This document shows positions 34,001-47,800 of a stretch of DNA of 64,000 nucleotides, piece by piece (position 1 is the first letter of the stretch; each line of letters begins with the position of its first letter). Source of the DNA: Hemileia vastatrix (lineage: Eukaryota > Basidiomycota > Pucciniomycetes > Pucciniales > Zaghouaniaceae); the NCBI GenBank assembly GCA_030280995.1, contig JASXTE010000002.1, positions 21,472,683 through 21,536,682 on the forward strand. The letters are read 5' to 3'. The position numbers and the translations under genes were made by a program. The notes under the pieces were generated by a model. The model worked only from the letters and a program-made list of their open reading frames with translations, searched no databases and was not told where the DNA came from.

Positions 34001-35245
34001 GATGAGCCTAATTTACAGTTTCTCATACAATTCTTTCAGAATCTTAGAGTTAAAAGTACATTCCCTATCTAATAATATGCATTCAGGTAATTCATGTAGT
34101 TTCCAGACATGTGCCACCATTAAGTTTGAAATACCCTATAATGTAACCTTAGTAGTGGTGGGGATGAAGTCCACCATCTTGGTTCAGTGGTCAACTAATG
34201 TGAGGTTAGAATTCATTCTTGAGACTTGGGTGATTCCATTATAAGATCATAGGGGAGCTCCCTCCATTGCTGTTTGGCAATGTTTTTTTTGCATTAGTGG
34301 TGTTATTGTTGGACAAGACTTGTTCCTCTTTAAAGATTTTCACACCTATACATAGTTCTGGATGTATTCTTTCTTGAAATTTCAGTAAAAATGATGATTC
34401 ACCAGCTCCACAGTCCTCAGCAGACCTCGGTGTCCTAGAATTGGAGAATCATGCCTTGATTTGACCGCCTGACTCTTGAGATCCTCATCATTTGGCACCA
34501 CTATCTTTCCATTCAAATACAGAACTCCCCCTTCTAGCTGATACTATTCCAATCCTTTCCTTACAAATAACTCCTTTGATAAAAGTGACTTCATTGAGTC
34601 CTTCACTCCTTCATTCTTTTCCTACCCTCTTTTTAACCATTTCATCAAATCCTCATCTAAAAATTCCACTTTGTCTAGGATTATACCTGCATCAAGATCC
34701 ACCTTCAACAACATCTCCCAAAAATTGTGTAGTTGTCCGGGAGCTGGGTACAAGTCAGGATGTTGTGATAGCACATCAGGTTTGCCACTTTTTTTCCCTG
34801 GCCAGAATTTAACAACAAAGCTAATTCTACTTAGCAGTTCTGCCCAGGGAGCCTGCCAGCAAGTCAGATTTCTTGTGGTCAGAAATGTTTCCAGGTTTTT
34901 ATGCTCCATGCTAATAATAATTTGTAACATGTGAGGCCCTCGTTCCAAATAATATCACATGGCACATAACACTTCTAGAAATGCAAATACTTCCTTACCA
35001 TATATTTTATAGTTTAATCTGGTGCGTAGAAGTGTTTGTTACAAATAAGATATTGGGTGAAAGACATTTTCAGCGTCATATTGAGATAATACTGCACCTA
35101 GTTCAGAATCTGAGAAGTCATATTTCAGAACAAATGGCTTAAAAAAGTCAGAGATTTCAAGAATAGGGGCTGTCAAAAAATGGCTTTCCAAGTAGATAAA
35201 TGCATCTTGTCGCCTACTTTTCCAGATAGATTTTGCTTTGTTCAT
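34000..35245 (-). pseudogene. Chromovirus integrase N-part and RNase H remnant
   Basis: It includes MNKAKSIWKSRRQDAFIYLE and PFVLKYDFSDSELGAVLSQY from the RNase H start, then FVVKFWPGKKSGKPDVLSQH, the end of the domain. The 34000-34600 part has integrase homology only in short broken frames. Confidence 0.75.
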
Positions 35246-36060
35246 TTTGAGGTCATGAAATTGTCAGAAAATGTGGCAGTAATTTTCAATAAAATTCAAG
35301 TGAAAGTTTGCAAAGCCTAGGAATGACTGGAGATCCTTACTGATGCTGGTGTTGGCTATTCTGTTACTGCATTTACTTTCTCTTAATACATATGCACCTT
35401 ATTTTTTGAAATTATCATATTAAAGTATGGGGTTCCACTCACTGAGAAGACACATTTCTTTGGCATTAACCATACCTGGGACTCCCTCAAGCGCTGAAAA
35501 TTTTCCATTTACCCATATCTCATGTTCTTCCAATGATCTGGAGTAAATAAATATTTCATCCAGGTATACTGCTACATCTATCCCTATTCTGTCTCTGAAG
35601 ATGCTGTTGGTAAAGTGTTGGAAAGTGGAAGGTGCATAACATGGACCAAATAAAATTACCAACCATTCAAAATGACTAAATTTAGTTCAGAATTACAGTT
35701 TGTGTTCATCACCTTCTTTTACACATATAGTGTGGTAACCTTCCCTGAGATTTAGATATGTAAAGATCTCTTCACCTTGAAGACTATCAATTAGCTCACT
35801 AGTAAAGGGAAGGGTTTATCTGTTATTTACCATAAGCACATTCAAACTTCTGAAATCCATGCAAAGTCTTAGTGACCCATCCTTTTTTCTTGCAAAGATA
35901 ACAGGGGAAGCCCAGGGATATTTGGATTCCCTAATAATACTATTCTTTAAATTTTCATCATCCATTTCTTATAGCACTGTTGAATCTAGGGTTGATAATG
36001 GGATTATGTGGCTAAATTGAGGGTTTGAAACTGGAATAAGATCAATGGAAAAGTTGTATG
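35246..36060 (-). pseudogene. Chromovirus reverse transcriptase remnant
   Basis: LFGPCYAPSTFQHFTNSIF followed by AVYLDEIFIYSRSLEEHE corresponds to the RT palm. The active-site YLDD reads YLDE, which should abolish activity. Stops and shifts occur on both sides. Confidence 0.78.
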
Positions 36061-36287
36061 GTCAATGAGGTGGTAGGGTCTTGACTTCTCCCTCTCCAAA
36101 CATTGGTAATAATTAACAATAAGCCTCAGGGACCATTTACTTGTAAATTTCTGTTGGCTTTGAGAACTGGACCTTGGATTCAATCTTGTAAAATATGTTG
36201 CAAGCTGTTGAGTCACATTCCAGTTCCTCTTCTTCCTCCATCACCCTCTCAGATTCCTGAAACTTGGCATCAAGAGAGAGTTTCAGC

Positions 36288-36740
36288 TTATGTGGAAAGT
36301 CTACTGATGATAATGAAACACCAAGAGACTTTCCAGGATAATACTGGGGAAAAATACTTTCTTTGAACCATCCAACTTTCTATTTTCTGCCTTTCCCCTT
36401 CTTTGTTGTACCTTCTTCTCTTTCTGGTGCACATCACCCCCATTCTGCTCCTCCCCAGTACTTTCCATTGGCATCCCATCCCCAGCCTGTTGCTTAAAAT
36501 TAAGAGGAAGAATCAGCTCTGGTGGCAAGTCAACTGATGATAGCAGCAAATCAGAAGACTCTTCAGGATGAGCCCCTGACCCCTGAGGAGTCCAGGGGGC
36601 AAATACTTTAGCGCAAGAATCCCCTTTCCTTCTCATTTGAACCTTTTTTTCTTTCCAATAAATTTGTGTGTTATATTTGTGTAGCCATGTCATCCTCAGA
36701 ACCATGTTATACTGGTATTTTAGGTTTTTTTAATATGACC
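36288..36740 (-). pseudogene. Chromovirus protease-RT linker remnant
   Basis: MVLRMTWLHKYNTQIYWKEK is the conserved end of the protease region (usually LGMPWL). A long acidic and proline-containing linker follows. The protease core towards 37000 is only partly recognisable. Confidence 0.65.
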
Positions 36741-37349
36741 TGCATTGATACTCCCTTCTGTCACACCAAATCATGAAAAACAACCATTCTCTTACTTCTT
36801 CTCCCCCACCTTGGGATCCGTCAAACATATTTAGAGGCCTATGTGGTCCAGTTTTTCTCTTTTCTTTTTATTTCTCTGTAAAACTTGTTAAAATTAAAAA
36901 AGTCTGTGGCCCCACAGTCCAGTAGGGCTTCTAAATTTGTTTTGGCATCCAGAGCCATTAAAGGCAAGTTTATTATAATGCAATTATTATTTAATTAAAG
37001 TGGCTAAAACAATGATAATTCTTCTACTAAGTCCCACTGATCTTTTTCCTCTAATTGGCTCATGGAGGGTATAACCTTAACTCCCAAGCACTTTCTTTTA
37101 CCTGTGCCTTTCCTGCACTATCCTCCATCTCACTAACCATTATTTTTTCTCTACACTCACTTTACAGATGACCACCATTCCCACATCAGAGGCACAGCCC
37201 TCTACTCATATGACTCTGGTATTCCTCATCAGATATCTTTTTTTCCCACTAGCCCCATGTGCATTTACTGCATCAATGTCCATGGCATTTAGGTCCCTGG
37301 AACAGGCCCAACTTAATGAGGCAAAGTTGTGCCACTGACAGGTGCCACT

Positions 37350-38060
37350 CTAACCATCCATCAGCTGATGTGTAAACTTATTATTGATTTGGATGGCAAG
37401 CTCCATGAGCCCTTGGAGGGAGGTAGGAGAAGGATGAATGATTAGGGTGCTCCTGATTTTTTGTGAGAGCCGATTTCTGAAGTGAAACATGAGTGCTCCT
37501 TCTCCCCAAGTTTTAACGTAGCTGGAATGGCCCCAGAATTTTGACACATACTTGGCAACAGAGTGTCTCTATTTCAACTGGTTGAGAGAGTGCTCTGAGG
37601 TTGTGGCAACATTGGAGTTTCCAAAGGCCAGTTCAAAGCTTCCCAAAACTGATGTGAATTTGTTTCCAACTTGCTGTTTCTAAGGAGCTCCTTTGTATAT
37701 GGAATTGCCCAGCATGCCACCTCATATGTGAGGTAAGAGATTGCAAACACAATTTTTGATTGCTCATCTGGGAGCTGATGACTGTTGAGCAGGACATAAA
37801 GGTTTACCATTGTTGTGTACTGATCTGCCTGGGGGCCTTTCTTTCCATCAAAAATTTCTGGGCCTAAAATTTTTGAGCTTTAACAAGAAATAATAGTTTT
37901 GTAGGCTCTGCCTTTGAATTTTCTTTGGTAGAGTCCAGTTCTGCTTCCATTGGTCTGTGGAATGAGGTCCCTTCCTCAGCTAGACATTCATGAGTCTGGA
38001 ATTTTTTTCTTGCATTGCAGCAAGGGTTTCTGCATTAGGTTAACCTGAGGAATTCATTGT
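37350..38060 (-). pseudogene. Chromovirus gag remnant
   Basis: MVNLYVLLNSHQLPDEQSKI, then FAISYLTYEVACWA and FWGHSSYVKTWGEGALMFHF match the capsid region of gag. The two frames are separated by a frame break. The presumed start is near 38060. Confidence 0.72.
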
Positions 38061-38125
38061 TCTTTAGTAGTGCAGCCATTAATATTTGAAAAAAATTTAA
38101 GACCTAAGAAGGCGCACTAATACTA

Positions 38126-38137
38126 GCTCTGACACTA
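38126..38137 (-). other. Chromovirus primer-binding site
   Basis: TAGTGTCAGAGC on the minus strand differs little from TGGTATCAGAGC, the initiator tRNA-Met primer site common in retrotransposons. It lies four bases from the LTR end. Confidence 0.65.
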
Positions 38138-38141
38138 GCCT

Positions 38142-38578
38142 TGGAAAGACTGACTATGTTGGGATTACCAACAGTGAGATGGCACTGACTATGCTGATAC
38201 AGTAGTGAGACTAAGAATTAACTGGATTACTATACAATTTGTATGATGATTAGTGCTCCACACAACTTTCCACATATAACCCTGTTATGTAATATTATCT
38301 CTTCTGCCTCTCATAATAGGGGGTATCAAAGTTAGAAATCTTCCATTTCAAAATACCTCATTTTTCCACCAAATCAACCATGACTATTTTTTAAAACATG
38401 ACATATTGTGCCCCCCAAACACCTTTTTATTGAGAGTTAATGTCAATTTTGTGGCTTTCTTTTTGTGTTGTGAAATACCTTTTAAATAATTACAAATTTC
38501 TAACTTTGATACCGCCTAATGCATAGTTCCCATAGCGCTCCTTCTCCTGACCTCTCAACTTAATTCTAACGCCCAACA
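38142..38578 (-). repeat. 5' LTR of the chromovirus, split by a MITE
   Basis: Starts TGTTGGGCGTTAG at 38578 on minus and ends TTTCCA at 38142. Without the 200-bp MITE and its duplication it is about 234 bp. Confidence 0.75.
38318..38517. mobile_element. Harbinger-type MITE, copy 3
   Basis: 200 bp, ends AGGGGGTATCAAAGTTAGAA and, reversed, AGGCGGTATCAAAGTTAGAA. AAT flanks it at 38315-38317 and 38518-38520. The surrounding LTR closes neatly when it is removed, confirming the 3-bp duplication. Confidence 0.88.
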
Positions 38579-38639
38579 ACTAAATCAACCATTTTTCATG
38601 GTGTTTTTTTGTGGTTTTTTTCAAATTAAACACACTATG

Positions 38640-39980
38640 TGTGTTTGGTAATGTTTGTAACCCCCTATTGTCAAATTTTTGAAATTTTCATAGTAAATAT
38701 TTTTGACTCAAATCTTTATCCTTATCATCACTGTGAGCTCCTTCATTATCATTTCTTGATTCATCAACTCTTTCCAGCTGAATTTTTCATCCTTCCCTAC
38801 ATCTTGTGGTTTCTGATATATTGAACTTAAAACTTGAGTCTTCTTTTTTGAAATATTTATAGTGAATTATTTATGCATTTCATTTGCATCATATTTAATT
38901 TTTCCCAAATTCCAACTTCCCTCCTTCTCACTCTATTTTCTCCTACATTTCCATCAAGGTAACTTTCATCTCCTTTTATTTCATTCCTATCTTATAAATC
39001 TTTAATTCTCTCATTAATTCACACTTAAAAAAATATAGGATTATTCTCTGAATAATTGTGGACTTTTTGAACCCCTGTTGTTGTCTTCTTCACTAACACT
39101 TCTCAAGTTTTTATACAATTTGGAGAAAAATAAATTATAATTAGAGTTAGTTTTATGCAAATCTAATGTCATTTTATTTTAAAGTTCTCCTGAAGCCTAT
39201 GTTTTCTTTACCATAAACAGCCATAAATTTGATTCAGTGGCTGCTGAGATATTTAACTTTAAATTTGAGTCTTTTTTTGAACTATTTTACTTTTTGTTTA
39301 CTTTGATATTATATTATTAGAGAATGGGGCTTCTGAAATGTGCATCTGATAATTATCTAGTTTTTTATTTTTCATTTAATTTGCTGAATATTAGATTTGG
39401 ATTAGTATGTGACACTTCTTCACTGATTTTCTCTATAACACTTGAATCAATATTTTTTCAACTTTTGTCAATTAGGTCTCACTTTCTATAATTAATTCAC
39501 ACTCCAATCTATATGGGACACTTCTTGGAATAATGGTGGACTATTTAACCTTTTTTTTGTCATTTTAACTATCACTTCTCAAATGTTTATGAAATTTTGA
39601 AAAAAAAGTCAGAATCAGTGTTAGGTTTATTCAAATCTAATGTCATTTTAACTGAAAATTCTCCTAAAGCCTACCTTTCATTTCCCACAAAAGGTTTTTA
39701 ATTATTTTCAGTTTTCTAAAAGATATTACCTTTAATGTTGAGTCTTTTATTACTTTGATCTTACATTAATAAAAAATAAAGCTTCTTAAAAAATTATATC
39801 AGGATAATTTACATATTAGTAACAGTCATTTTGAATTTCAAAAGAACATGTCAAAATTACTGATTTTACTTGAAATACTAGGGAATTTATGAAGTTATTT
39901 TTTTACAATTTTTGTTTCTATTTGGCTTGGATTTTTTTAACTTTTATCATTGTTAAATTACATTACAATAAGTGAGTATT
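38640..39980 (+). repeat. Harbinger-derived non-coding fragment, inverted
   Basis: Blocks such as TTTATGCATTTCA, CTTTCATCTCCTTT and ATTTGATTCAGTGGCTGCTG are the reverse complement of 51900-52480 in the element at 49719. A block of about 130 bp appears twice (around 39150-39280 and 39630-39750). No coding part is present. Confidence 0.6.
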
Positions 39981-40229
39981 CTATTTTTATAATATTTTAT
40001 CAATATATCCAATTTTTTTCTGTACATTATAGAATCATGTTGAGTTAAATCAACATTAATGGTTTCAGTTTTTCATCATTCTTGTGAAAATCATGAAACC
40101 ACACAGCTTCCCCTAGTTTGGTTTTATGTGATTATTTCACTCATCCTTTCTGTTCCTTTAAAATCAATCAAGACTTAAGAAATAGGGTAAGGTAAGAAAA
40201 GAATATTTTTTTCTTCTAAAATTTTAAGT

Positions 40230-40275
40230 CACCACGGGAAATCTAGGGGTGAATTGCTAGCAATCCCCTCTCTTG
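40230..40275 (+). repeat. Left TIR of the large CACTA-like element
   Basis: Begins CACCACGGGAAATC and includes AATTGCTAGCAATCC. It pairs with 54426-54471. Confidence 0.85.
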
Positions 40276-40959
40276 AAATTTAGAGTTTCCCTTAATTATG
40301 CCAGGTTTATGAATACATTATAAACATAAGTAAATTAGAGTTAGATTTACATTTATTCTCAGATTGATTATAGACAGAATATCAACTGATTCCAAATTAT
40401 GCACAAGTTGATCCTCCAGAACTTGATTTTGGTCCTCTGTTGAGCTTAAATTGAGCACAGATTTATCTAACCTAAGCTTATGCATATATAATAATTCAGG
40501 ATACTTGCTCTATTAAATTTGATAATAAAATAAAATATTGATGAATTTATATAAAAAAAAATTATTAAGTAAGATATTAAGTTATAAATTTAGGCATCAT
40601 AGGAGGGCACCTAATAGAACTTAATTATAATATGTGACACCTTAATACTTTATCACGCAGTTTTAAACATTTAAAACAAAATTTGTCATGATGGGCAATG
40701 AAATTGCTTGGACAGACACTTTCAAAATTAATACTGACCATAATACACAGGTATGAAACCTTGGCATCTATCCAATAAAAGGTTTTCCTTCTGATAAATG
40801 GATTTTTCTCAGTTACTCCCTGCTAAAAAGTGTCATTGTGAGGTTTGTCTGACCTTCAGGGGGGTAATTTGGCCACATCAAACTACTTCTATTTCCATGA
40901 TTGACCAAAACATCATCCTCATTTCCATCTAAAGAGTTGATCTCATCTGACTGTGGCTG

Positions 40960-41800
40960 ATCAAAGGGGTCCACCACAAGTTTAGCCAAAATTATGGTGA
41001 ACACTTTTTTGATGGATAGTGACTAACTGGTGCTTTCCGAAATTGTCCACCTGAAGTTAGGCTAAACTTCAGCAGGATAAATTTATTATGAATACCGAAT
41101 TAACTGAAGAATACTTTTGCCCTAGCTACTCTGAATCATAAAAGTGTCCAACAAAGGTTTAGCCATAATTCAGGTAGACACTTTTGGAAAGGAACAGTCT
41201 GATGGGTTTAATATCTATATATGGCAATAAGTATCAGTTTTTTATCAACATGGAACTAGAATTAATTTGATATGGCCAAAGTGTCCACCTGAAGTTTGGC
41301 CAAAATACAGGTGGAAATTTTTATGAAGATTACTTGATGAAATGAAGAAGACTTGCAATTACTTTCCATCATAAAATTTTCAAACTTAAGTTTATCAAAA
41401 ATTGTGGTGACACTTTTGCCGGATCCAGACATATGGGATCAACTCTCTATATGGCAATGAGAATCAATTTTCAGTAAATCATGGCATTAGAAGTAATTTG
41501 ATATGGACAAACTTTCCACCTGATTTTTGGCCAAAAATAAGTTGGAAATGTTTATGAGGAATACTAGATTAACTAAAGAAGACTTGCACCCTACTACTGT
41601 CAATCATAAAAGTGTCCACCAGAAGAATTCTCAAACTTGTGGTTGACACCTTTGTCCTGGTCCAGCCATATGGGATCAATTCTGCATATAGAAATGAGGA
41701 TTTAATTTGGTCAATCATGGTACTAGAAGTAATTTGATATAGACAAAGTGTCCAACTAAATATTGGAAAAAAATCAGTTGAAAACTTCATTTAGTTTTTT
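40960..41800. repeat. Short-period hairpin units at the array edge
   Basis: Diverged versions of the two array hairpins alternate every 100-130 bp, a unit of about 230 bp. Examples are GGTCCACCACAAGTTTAG at 40968, TGTCCACCTGAAGTT at 41046 and TGTCCACCTGAAGTTTGGCC at 41280. They may be the ancestral or decayed edge of the main array. Confidence 0.7.
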
Positions 41801-44800
41801 AAAAAATCAAATTAAGTACAATTTTATTCCTGATGATGCCCATTTTATCCAACACCTCTTCTGAGCCTTGAAAGTAGGCATTTAGCTTGAATTTTTAATT
41901 TCATATAAAATCCCTTTTATTCAACCTATTTCTTTTTATCCCTTTTTTTCTTTTAGATATCAATTAATTTTATGTAAAACAAATCATTTTCATAATTATT
42001 TAATTGTATTTAATAAAATTATTAAAGGTTTAACATCACCCTGTAAGCATTTGGCACATGTTTTTTTGCTATACTAATAAAAATAATAATATACTGGTGA
42101 CAAAAAATTGATCAAATGATAAAATATTAATAAAAAAGAAAGATCAAATACCATTGGATAAGTTTTAAAAAAATACCAATTGCACTGAAGAAGAGCTGCA
42201 CCCTAGATACTCACCATCAAAAAAGTGTCCAGCACAAGCTCGGCCGAACTTGTGCTGGACATTTTTGGTCAGGAACAGTCATATGAGATCAATTCTCGCT
42301 ATGGCAATGAAAAACATTATTTGATAAAAAACTTCACTAGAAGTAGTTTTACATAGCCAAATTTTCTACCTAGAGTTCATCCAAACCACAGGTGCACAAT
42401 TTTTTATCTTTAAAAAAAAGTCAATGTAGTACAATTTATCCCTGATGGCTCTCATTTGCTTCAACACCTCTACTGGCCTTTGATAGTAGGAATATTACTT
42501 GGATTTCTTTTTTCATATTTGATCCCTTTAACTTAATTTTTTATTCCTAATATTGCTTTTGGATATCAATTAATAATTTTTAAAATAAACCATTTTCATA
42601 TTTTTATACATTTATATAATAATATTATAAATGGCATAACATCACCTGGTATGCATTTGGCACATGAGTTTTTTCTATACTTATAAAATTAATAATATAA
42701 TGGAGACCAAAAATTAATCAAATGATATTTATGATTGAGGAGCAAAGATAAAATACCAGTAGACATGTTTGTAAGAAATACTAGATGAACTGAAGAAAAA
42801 TTCTACCCCAGCTACTCTCCATCATAAAAGTGTCCAGCACAATTTTGGCTGAACTTGTGCTGGACACTTATGGTCAGGTGCAGTGAGATGGGAGCAATTC
42901 TCTCTATGGAAATGATGATAAATTTTTGATAAACAATTACACTAGAAGTAGTTTGATATGGCAAAATTTTCATGCTGAAGTTTTGGTAAATCTCAAGTGG
43001 ATTTTTTTTTATTTTTAAAAAAAAGAAAATTTAGTGCAAGTTTAGCCCTGATTGTGCTAATTTGATTCAACATCTCTTTTTTCTGTTTATGGCAGGAATT
43101 TAACTTGGATTTTAATTTTCATCTTTGATTTCTTTTATTTTACTTTATTCTTCTCATATTGCGTTTGGATAGAAGTTTATTTTTTGTAAAATAAATCATT
43201 TTCATATTTTTTTACCTTTATTTAATAATATTATAAAAGGTGTAACATCACTCAGTATTCATTTGGCACACAAGTTATTGCTATACTGATAATATTAATA
43301 ATATAATGGTGACAAAAAATTAATCAATTGATAAATATGAGTGAGGCACAAAGATTTAATAACAGTGGACAATTTTATAAGAAATTCCAGATGATTTAAA
43401 ATGACTTGCACCCTGGCTACTCTCCATGATAAAAGTGTCCAGCACAAGTTTGGCCAAACTTGTGCTGGACACTTTTGGTTGCATGCTGTCAGATGCAATC
43501 AATTCTTTTTATGGAAATGAGACTGAATGATCACTCCATCATTGCCCTGAAAGTAGTTTTATATGGACAAATTGTCCCCCGGAAGTTTGTCCAAACCTAA
43601 GGTAGACAATTTTTTACTTTAGTAAAAAGTAAATTTGATCCATGTTAATCTATGGTGGTGCCCATTTTTTCTGAAGCCTCTACTAGCTTATGATAGCAGA
43701 AATTATACTTAATATCTTTATTTCATGTTTGATCTCTTTAATTTTAAATTTACCCTTTTATTTATCCTTTAGCTTTTAAATATCAATTTTATTTTGGTAA
43801 AACTGATAACTTTTACATTTTTTCACATTTATTAAATAATATTATTAAAGTTGTAAAATAACACAGTGTACATTCAGTACACATGTTTTTTCTATACTAA
43901 AAACATTAATAATATAATGGTGACTAAAAAATAATCAAATAATAAATATGGATGACACAGAAAGATCAAATGCCCATAGACATTTTTAAAACGAATATAA
44001 GATTAACTGAAGAAGTCTTGCACCCTAGCTACTCTCCATCATAAAAGTGTCCAGCACAAGCTGAGCTGAGCTTGTGCTGAACACTTTTGGTTGCATGCAG
44101 TCAGATGGGATAAATTTACACAATGGAAGTTAAAATGAATTTTTGCTCAATAATTGCACAAGAAGTAGTTCTATACTGCTATACTTTTCTCCTGATTTTT
44201 TTGAAAACCTCAGGTGGACACTTTTATTAATTTAAAAAAAATGAAAATATATTCCAAATCTAGAACTGGTGGTGCGATTTTGGTCTGAAAACTCAAATTT
44301 TCTTTGATGGCAGAAATTTTATTTGAATGTTTAATTTCATATTTAATCACTTTTATTTTACTTTTTTATTCCTCTTTTTGCTTTCAAATATCAATTTATT
44401 TATTGTAAAACTAATACTTTTCATATTTTTTTTACTTTTATTTAATAAGATTATTAAGGATGTAGCATCTCCCAGTATGCATTTGGCTTATAATTTTTTT
44501 CAATACTAATATTATTAATAGTATAATGGTGAAAAACAATGAATCAAATGATAAATATGAATGACACAGAAAGATCATATACAAGTGGATTTGTTTATAA
44601 GGGATACCTGATGAACTGAAGAAGACCTGCACCCTAGATACTCACCATCATATAAGTGTCCAGCATAAGTTTGGCCAAACTTGTGCTGGACACTTTTGGT
44701 TGCATGCAGTCAGATGGGACAAATTTACTCTATGGAAATGAAAATGACATTTTGCTCAATCATTGCACAATAAGTAGTTTGATATTGCCAAAATGTCCTC

Positions 44801-47800
44801 CTGATTTTTTTTCAAAATTCATCAGGACACTTTATTTGGTTTAACAAAAAAGAAAATATAGACCAAGTTTAGCCCTGGTTGTGCACATTTGATCTAACAC
44901 CTCTACTTGTTATTGATAGTGGGAATTTTCCTTAGATTTTTTTTTCTTATTATATCCCTTTTATTTTACTTTTTTATTGCTCATATTGCTTTGGATATAA
45001 ATTTTTAATTTTTAAAATAAATAATTTTCATACTCTTATACCTTTATTTAATAATATATGATTAAAGGTGGAACACCACCTGGTATGCATTTTTCACACA
45101 AGTTATTACTATAGTAATAAAGTTAATAATACAAAAAATTAATCAAATGGTAAATTTAAATGACACAGAAAGATCAAATACCAGTGGAAATGTTTATAAG
45201 AAATCTATTTTGAGTTTAAAAAAATGTCCTGTATGCCTACTCTCAATTATAAAAGTGTCCAGCACAAGTTCGGCTGAACTTGTGCTGGACACTTTTGGTT
45301 GCATGAAGTCATATGAGATAAATTCTCTCTATGGCAATGAAAATGATATTTCACTCAATTATTGAAGTAAAGAATGTTTAATATTGTAAAATTGTCCCCT
45401 GGAAGTCTGTCCAAACCTCAGCTCAAAATTTGTTAGCTATGCATAAAAGTAATTTTAGACCAAGTCTTGACCTAGGGGGCCCCAACTGTCCCAACACCAC
45501 TTCTGGCTCTTGATAGTAAAATTTTACTTGTATTTTTTATTTTGTATTTGATCCCATTTATTTTCATTTTACTTTTCTATTACTCTTTTTAATTTTAAAT
45601 ATCAATTTATTTTTTTAAAAACTAAACATATTCATATTTTTTTAACTTTATATAATAATATTATTAAAGGTGTAACATCACCAATTTTGCATTTGGCATG
45701 CAGGTTTTTGCTATACTAGAAACATTAATAATATATATGGTGAAAAAAAAATAATTATAAGATAAATATGAATGATAAAAAAATTTAAAAAACCAATAGA
45801 AATGTGAAAAACAAAAAACTGATGTACTGAGAAACACTTTCACCCTAGCTACTCTCCATCATAAAAGTGTCCAGCACAAGTTCGGCCAAACTTGTGCTGG
45901 ACACTTTTGTTCAGGTGCAGTCAGATGGGATCAATTCTCTCTGTGGAAATTAAATTAAAAAAAATGCTTAATAATTACATTAGAAGTAGTTTGGTATGGC
46001 TGAATTATCCACCTTGAGTTTTTCCAAACCTCAGGTGAAAAATTTTTTATCATTGAAAAAAGTTAAATTTTATCAAATTTAGCCCTGATGGCACCCATTT
46101 GTTTCAACACCTCTACTGGCTCTTGAAGGCAGGAATTTTCCTTGAATTTTTCTTTTTCATATTTGATCTCTTTTACTTTACTTTTTTATCACTCATGTTA
46201 CATTTGGATATTAATTTATAATTTGGAAAAAAAATCATTTTCATATTTTTTTAACATTTTTTTAATAATATTATAAAAGGTGTAATATAACATGGCATGC
46301 ATTTGGCGCACAAGTTTTTTCTATACTAATAAAATTAATAATATTCTAATGACAAAAAATTGATCATATAATAAAATATGAATAACACAGAAAGATCAAA
46401 TACCAGTTGAGATGTTTTAAAAAAATTACAGTTTCACTGAAGAAGACCTGCACCCTAGCTACTCTCTATCATAAAAGTGTCCAGCACAAGTTCTACCAAA
46501 CTTGTGCTGGACACTTTTGGTCAGGTGCAGTCAGATGGGATCAATTCTCTCTATGGCAATGAAAAAAATTATTTGATAAGAAAATTCACTAGATGTAGTT
46601 TGATATAGCTGAATTATCCACCTAGAGTTCATTCAAACCACAGGTACACAATTTTTTATCTTTAAAAAACAGTCAATTTAGTACAATTTATCCCTGATGG
46701 CTCTCATTTGCTTCAACATCTCTACTTGCCTTTGATATTAGGAATAATACATGGATTTCTTTTTTCATATTTGATCCCTTTAACTTAATTTTTTATTCCT
46801 CATATTGCTTTTGGATATCAATTAATATTTTTGAAAATAAATTATTTTAATATTTTTATAAATTTATTTAATAATATTATAAAAGGTGTAACATCACTCA
46901 GTATGCATTTGGCACATGATTTTTTGCTATACTTATATAATTAATAATATAATTAAGACAAAAAATTAATCAAACAATATGTATGAGTGAGGCAGATAGA
47001 TAAAATACCAGTAGCCATGTTTGTAAGAAATACCAGATTAACTGAAGAAAAATTCTAACCCAGCCACTCTCCATCATAGAAGTGTCCAGCACAAGTTCGG
47101 CCGAACTTGTGCTGGACACTTTTGGTCATGTGCAGTCAGATGGGATCAATTCTCTGTATGGCAACAAAAAATTTTTTTTATCAAATTTCACTAGAAGTAG
47201 TTTAGTTCAGCTGAATCATCCACCTGCTGTTCTGCCCAATATCAGGTGTATAATTTTTTATCTTTAAAGAAAAATTCACTTATTACAATTAAGCCCTGAT
47301 GGCCCCCATTTGCTTTAACACCTCTACTGGCTCTTGATAGCAGGAATTTTACTAGTATTTTTTCGTATTTGAACTCTTTGACTTTTATTTTACTCTGTTA
47401 TTCCTTTTTTTAACTTTAAATTTCTATTTAATTTTTGTAAAACTAATCCTTTCCATATTTATTTACGTCTATTTTAAAAAATTATTGAAGGTATAACTTC
47501 ACATGGTATGCATTTAGCACACAAGTTTTTGCTATACTAATAACATTAATAATATAACGGTGATGAAATATTAATTGGATGATAAATATGAAAGATACAG
47601 ACTGATCAAATACCAATAGACATGTTTATAAGAAATACAAGATGAAGGAACTGAAGAAAAATTCCACCCAAGCTACTCTCCATCATAAAAGTGTCCAGCA
47701 CAAGCTCGTCTGAACTTGTGCTGGACACTTTTGGTCACATGCAGTCAGATTGGATCAATTCTATCTATGGCAACAAAAAACATTTTTTTATTAAACTTCA

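Noticed and set aside
44656..47267. Repeated short frames with a shared SSAELVLDTFG-like sequence as a protein family
   Set aside because: They are translations of the conserved hairpin in successive tandem units, lack consistent length, and end at random AT-rich stops.
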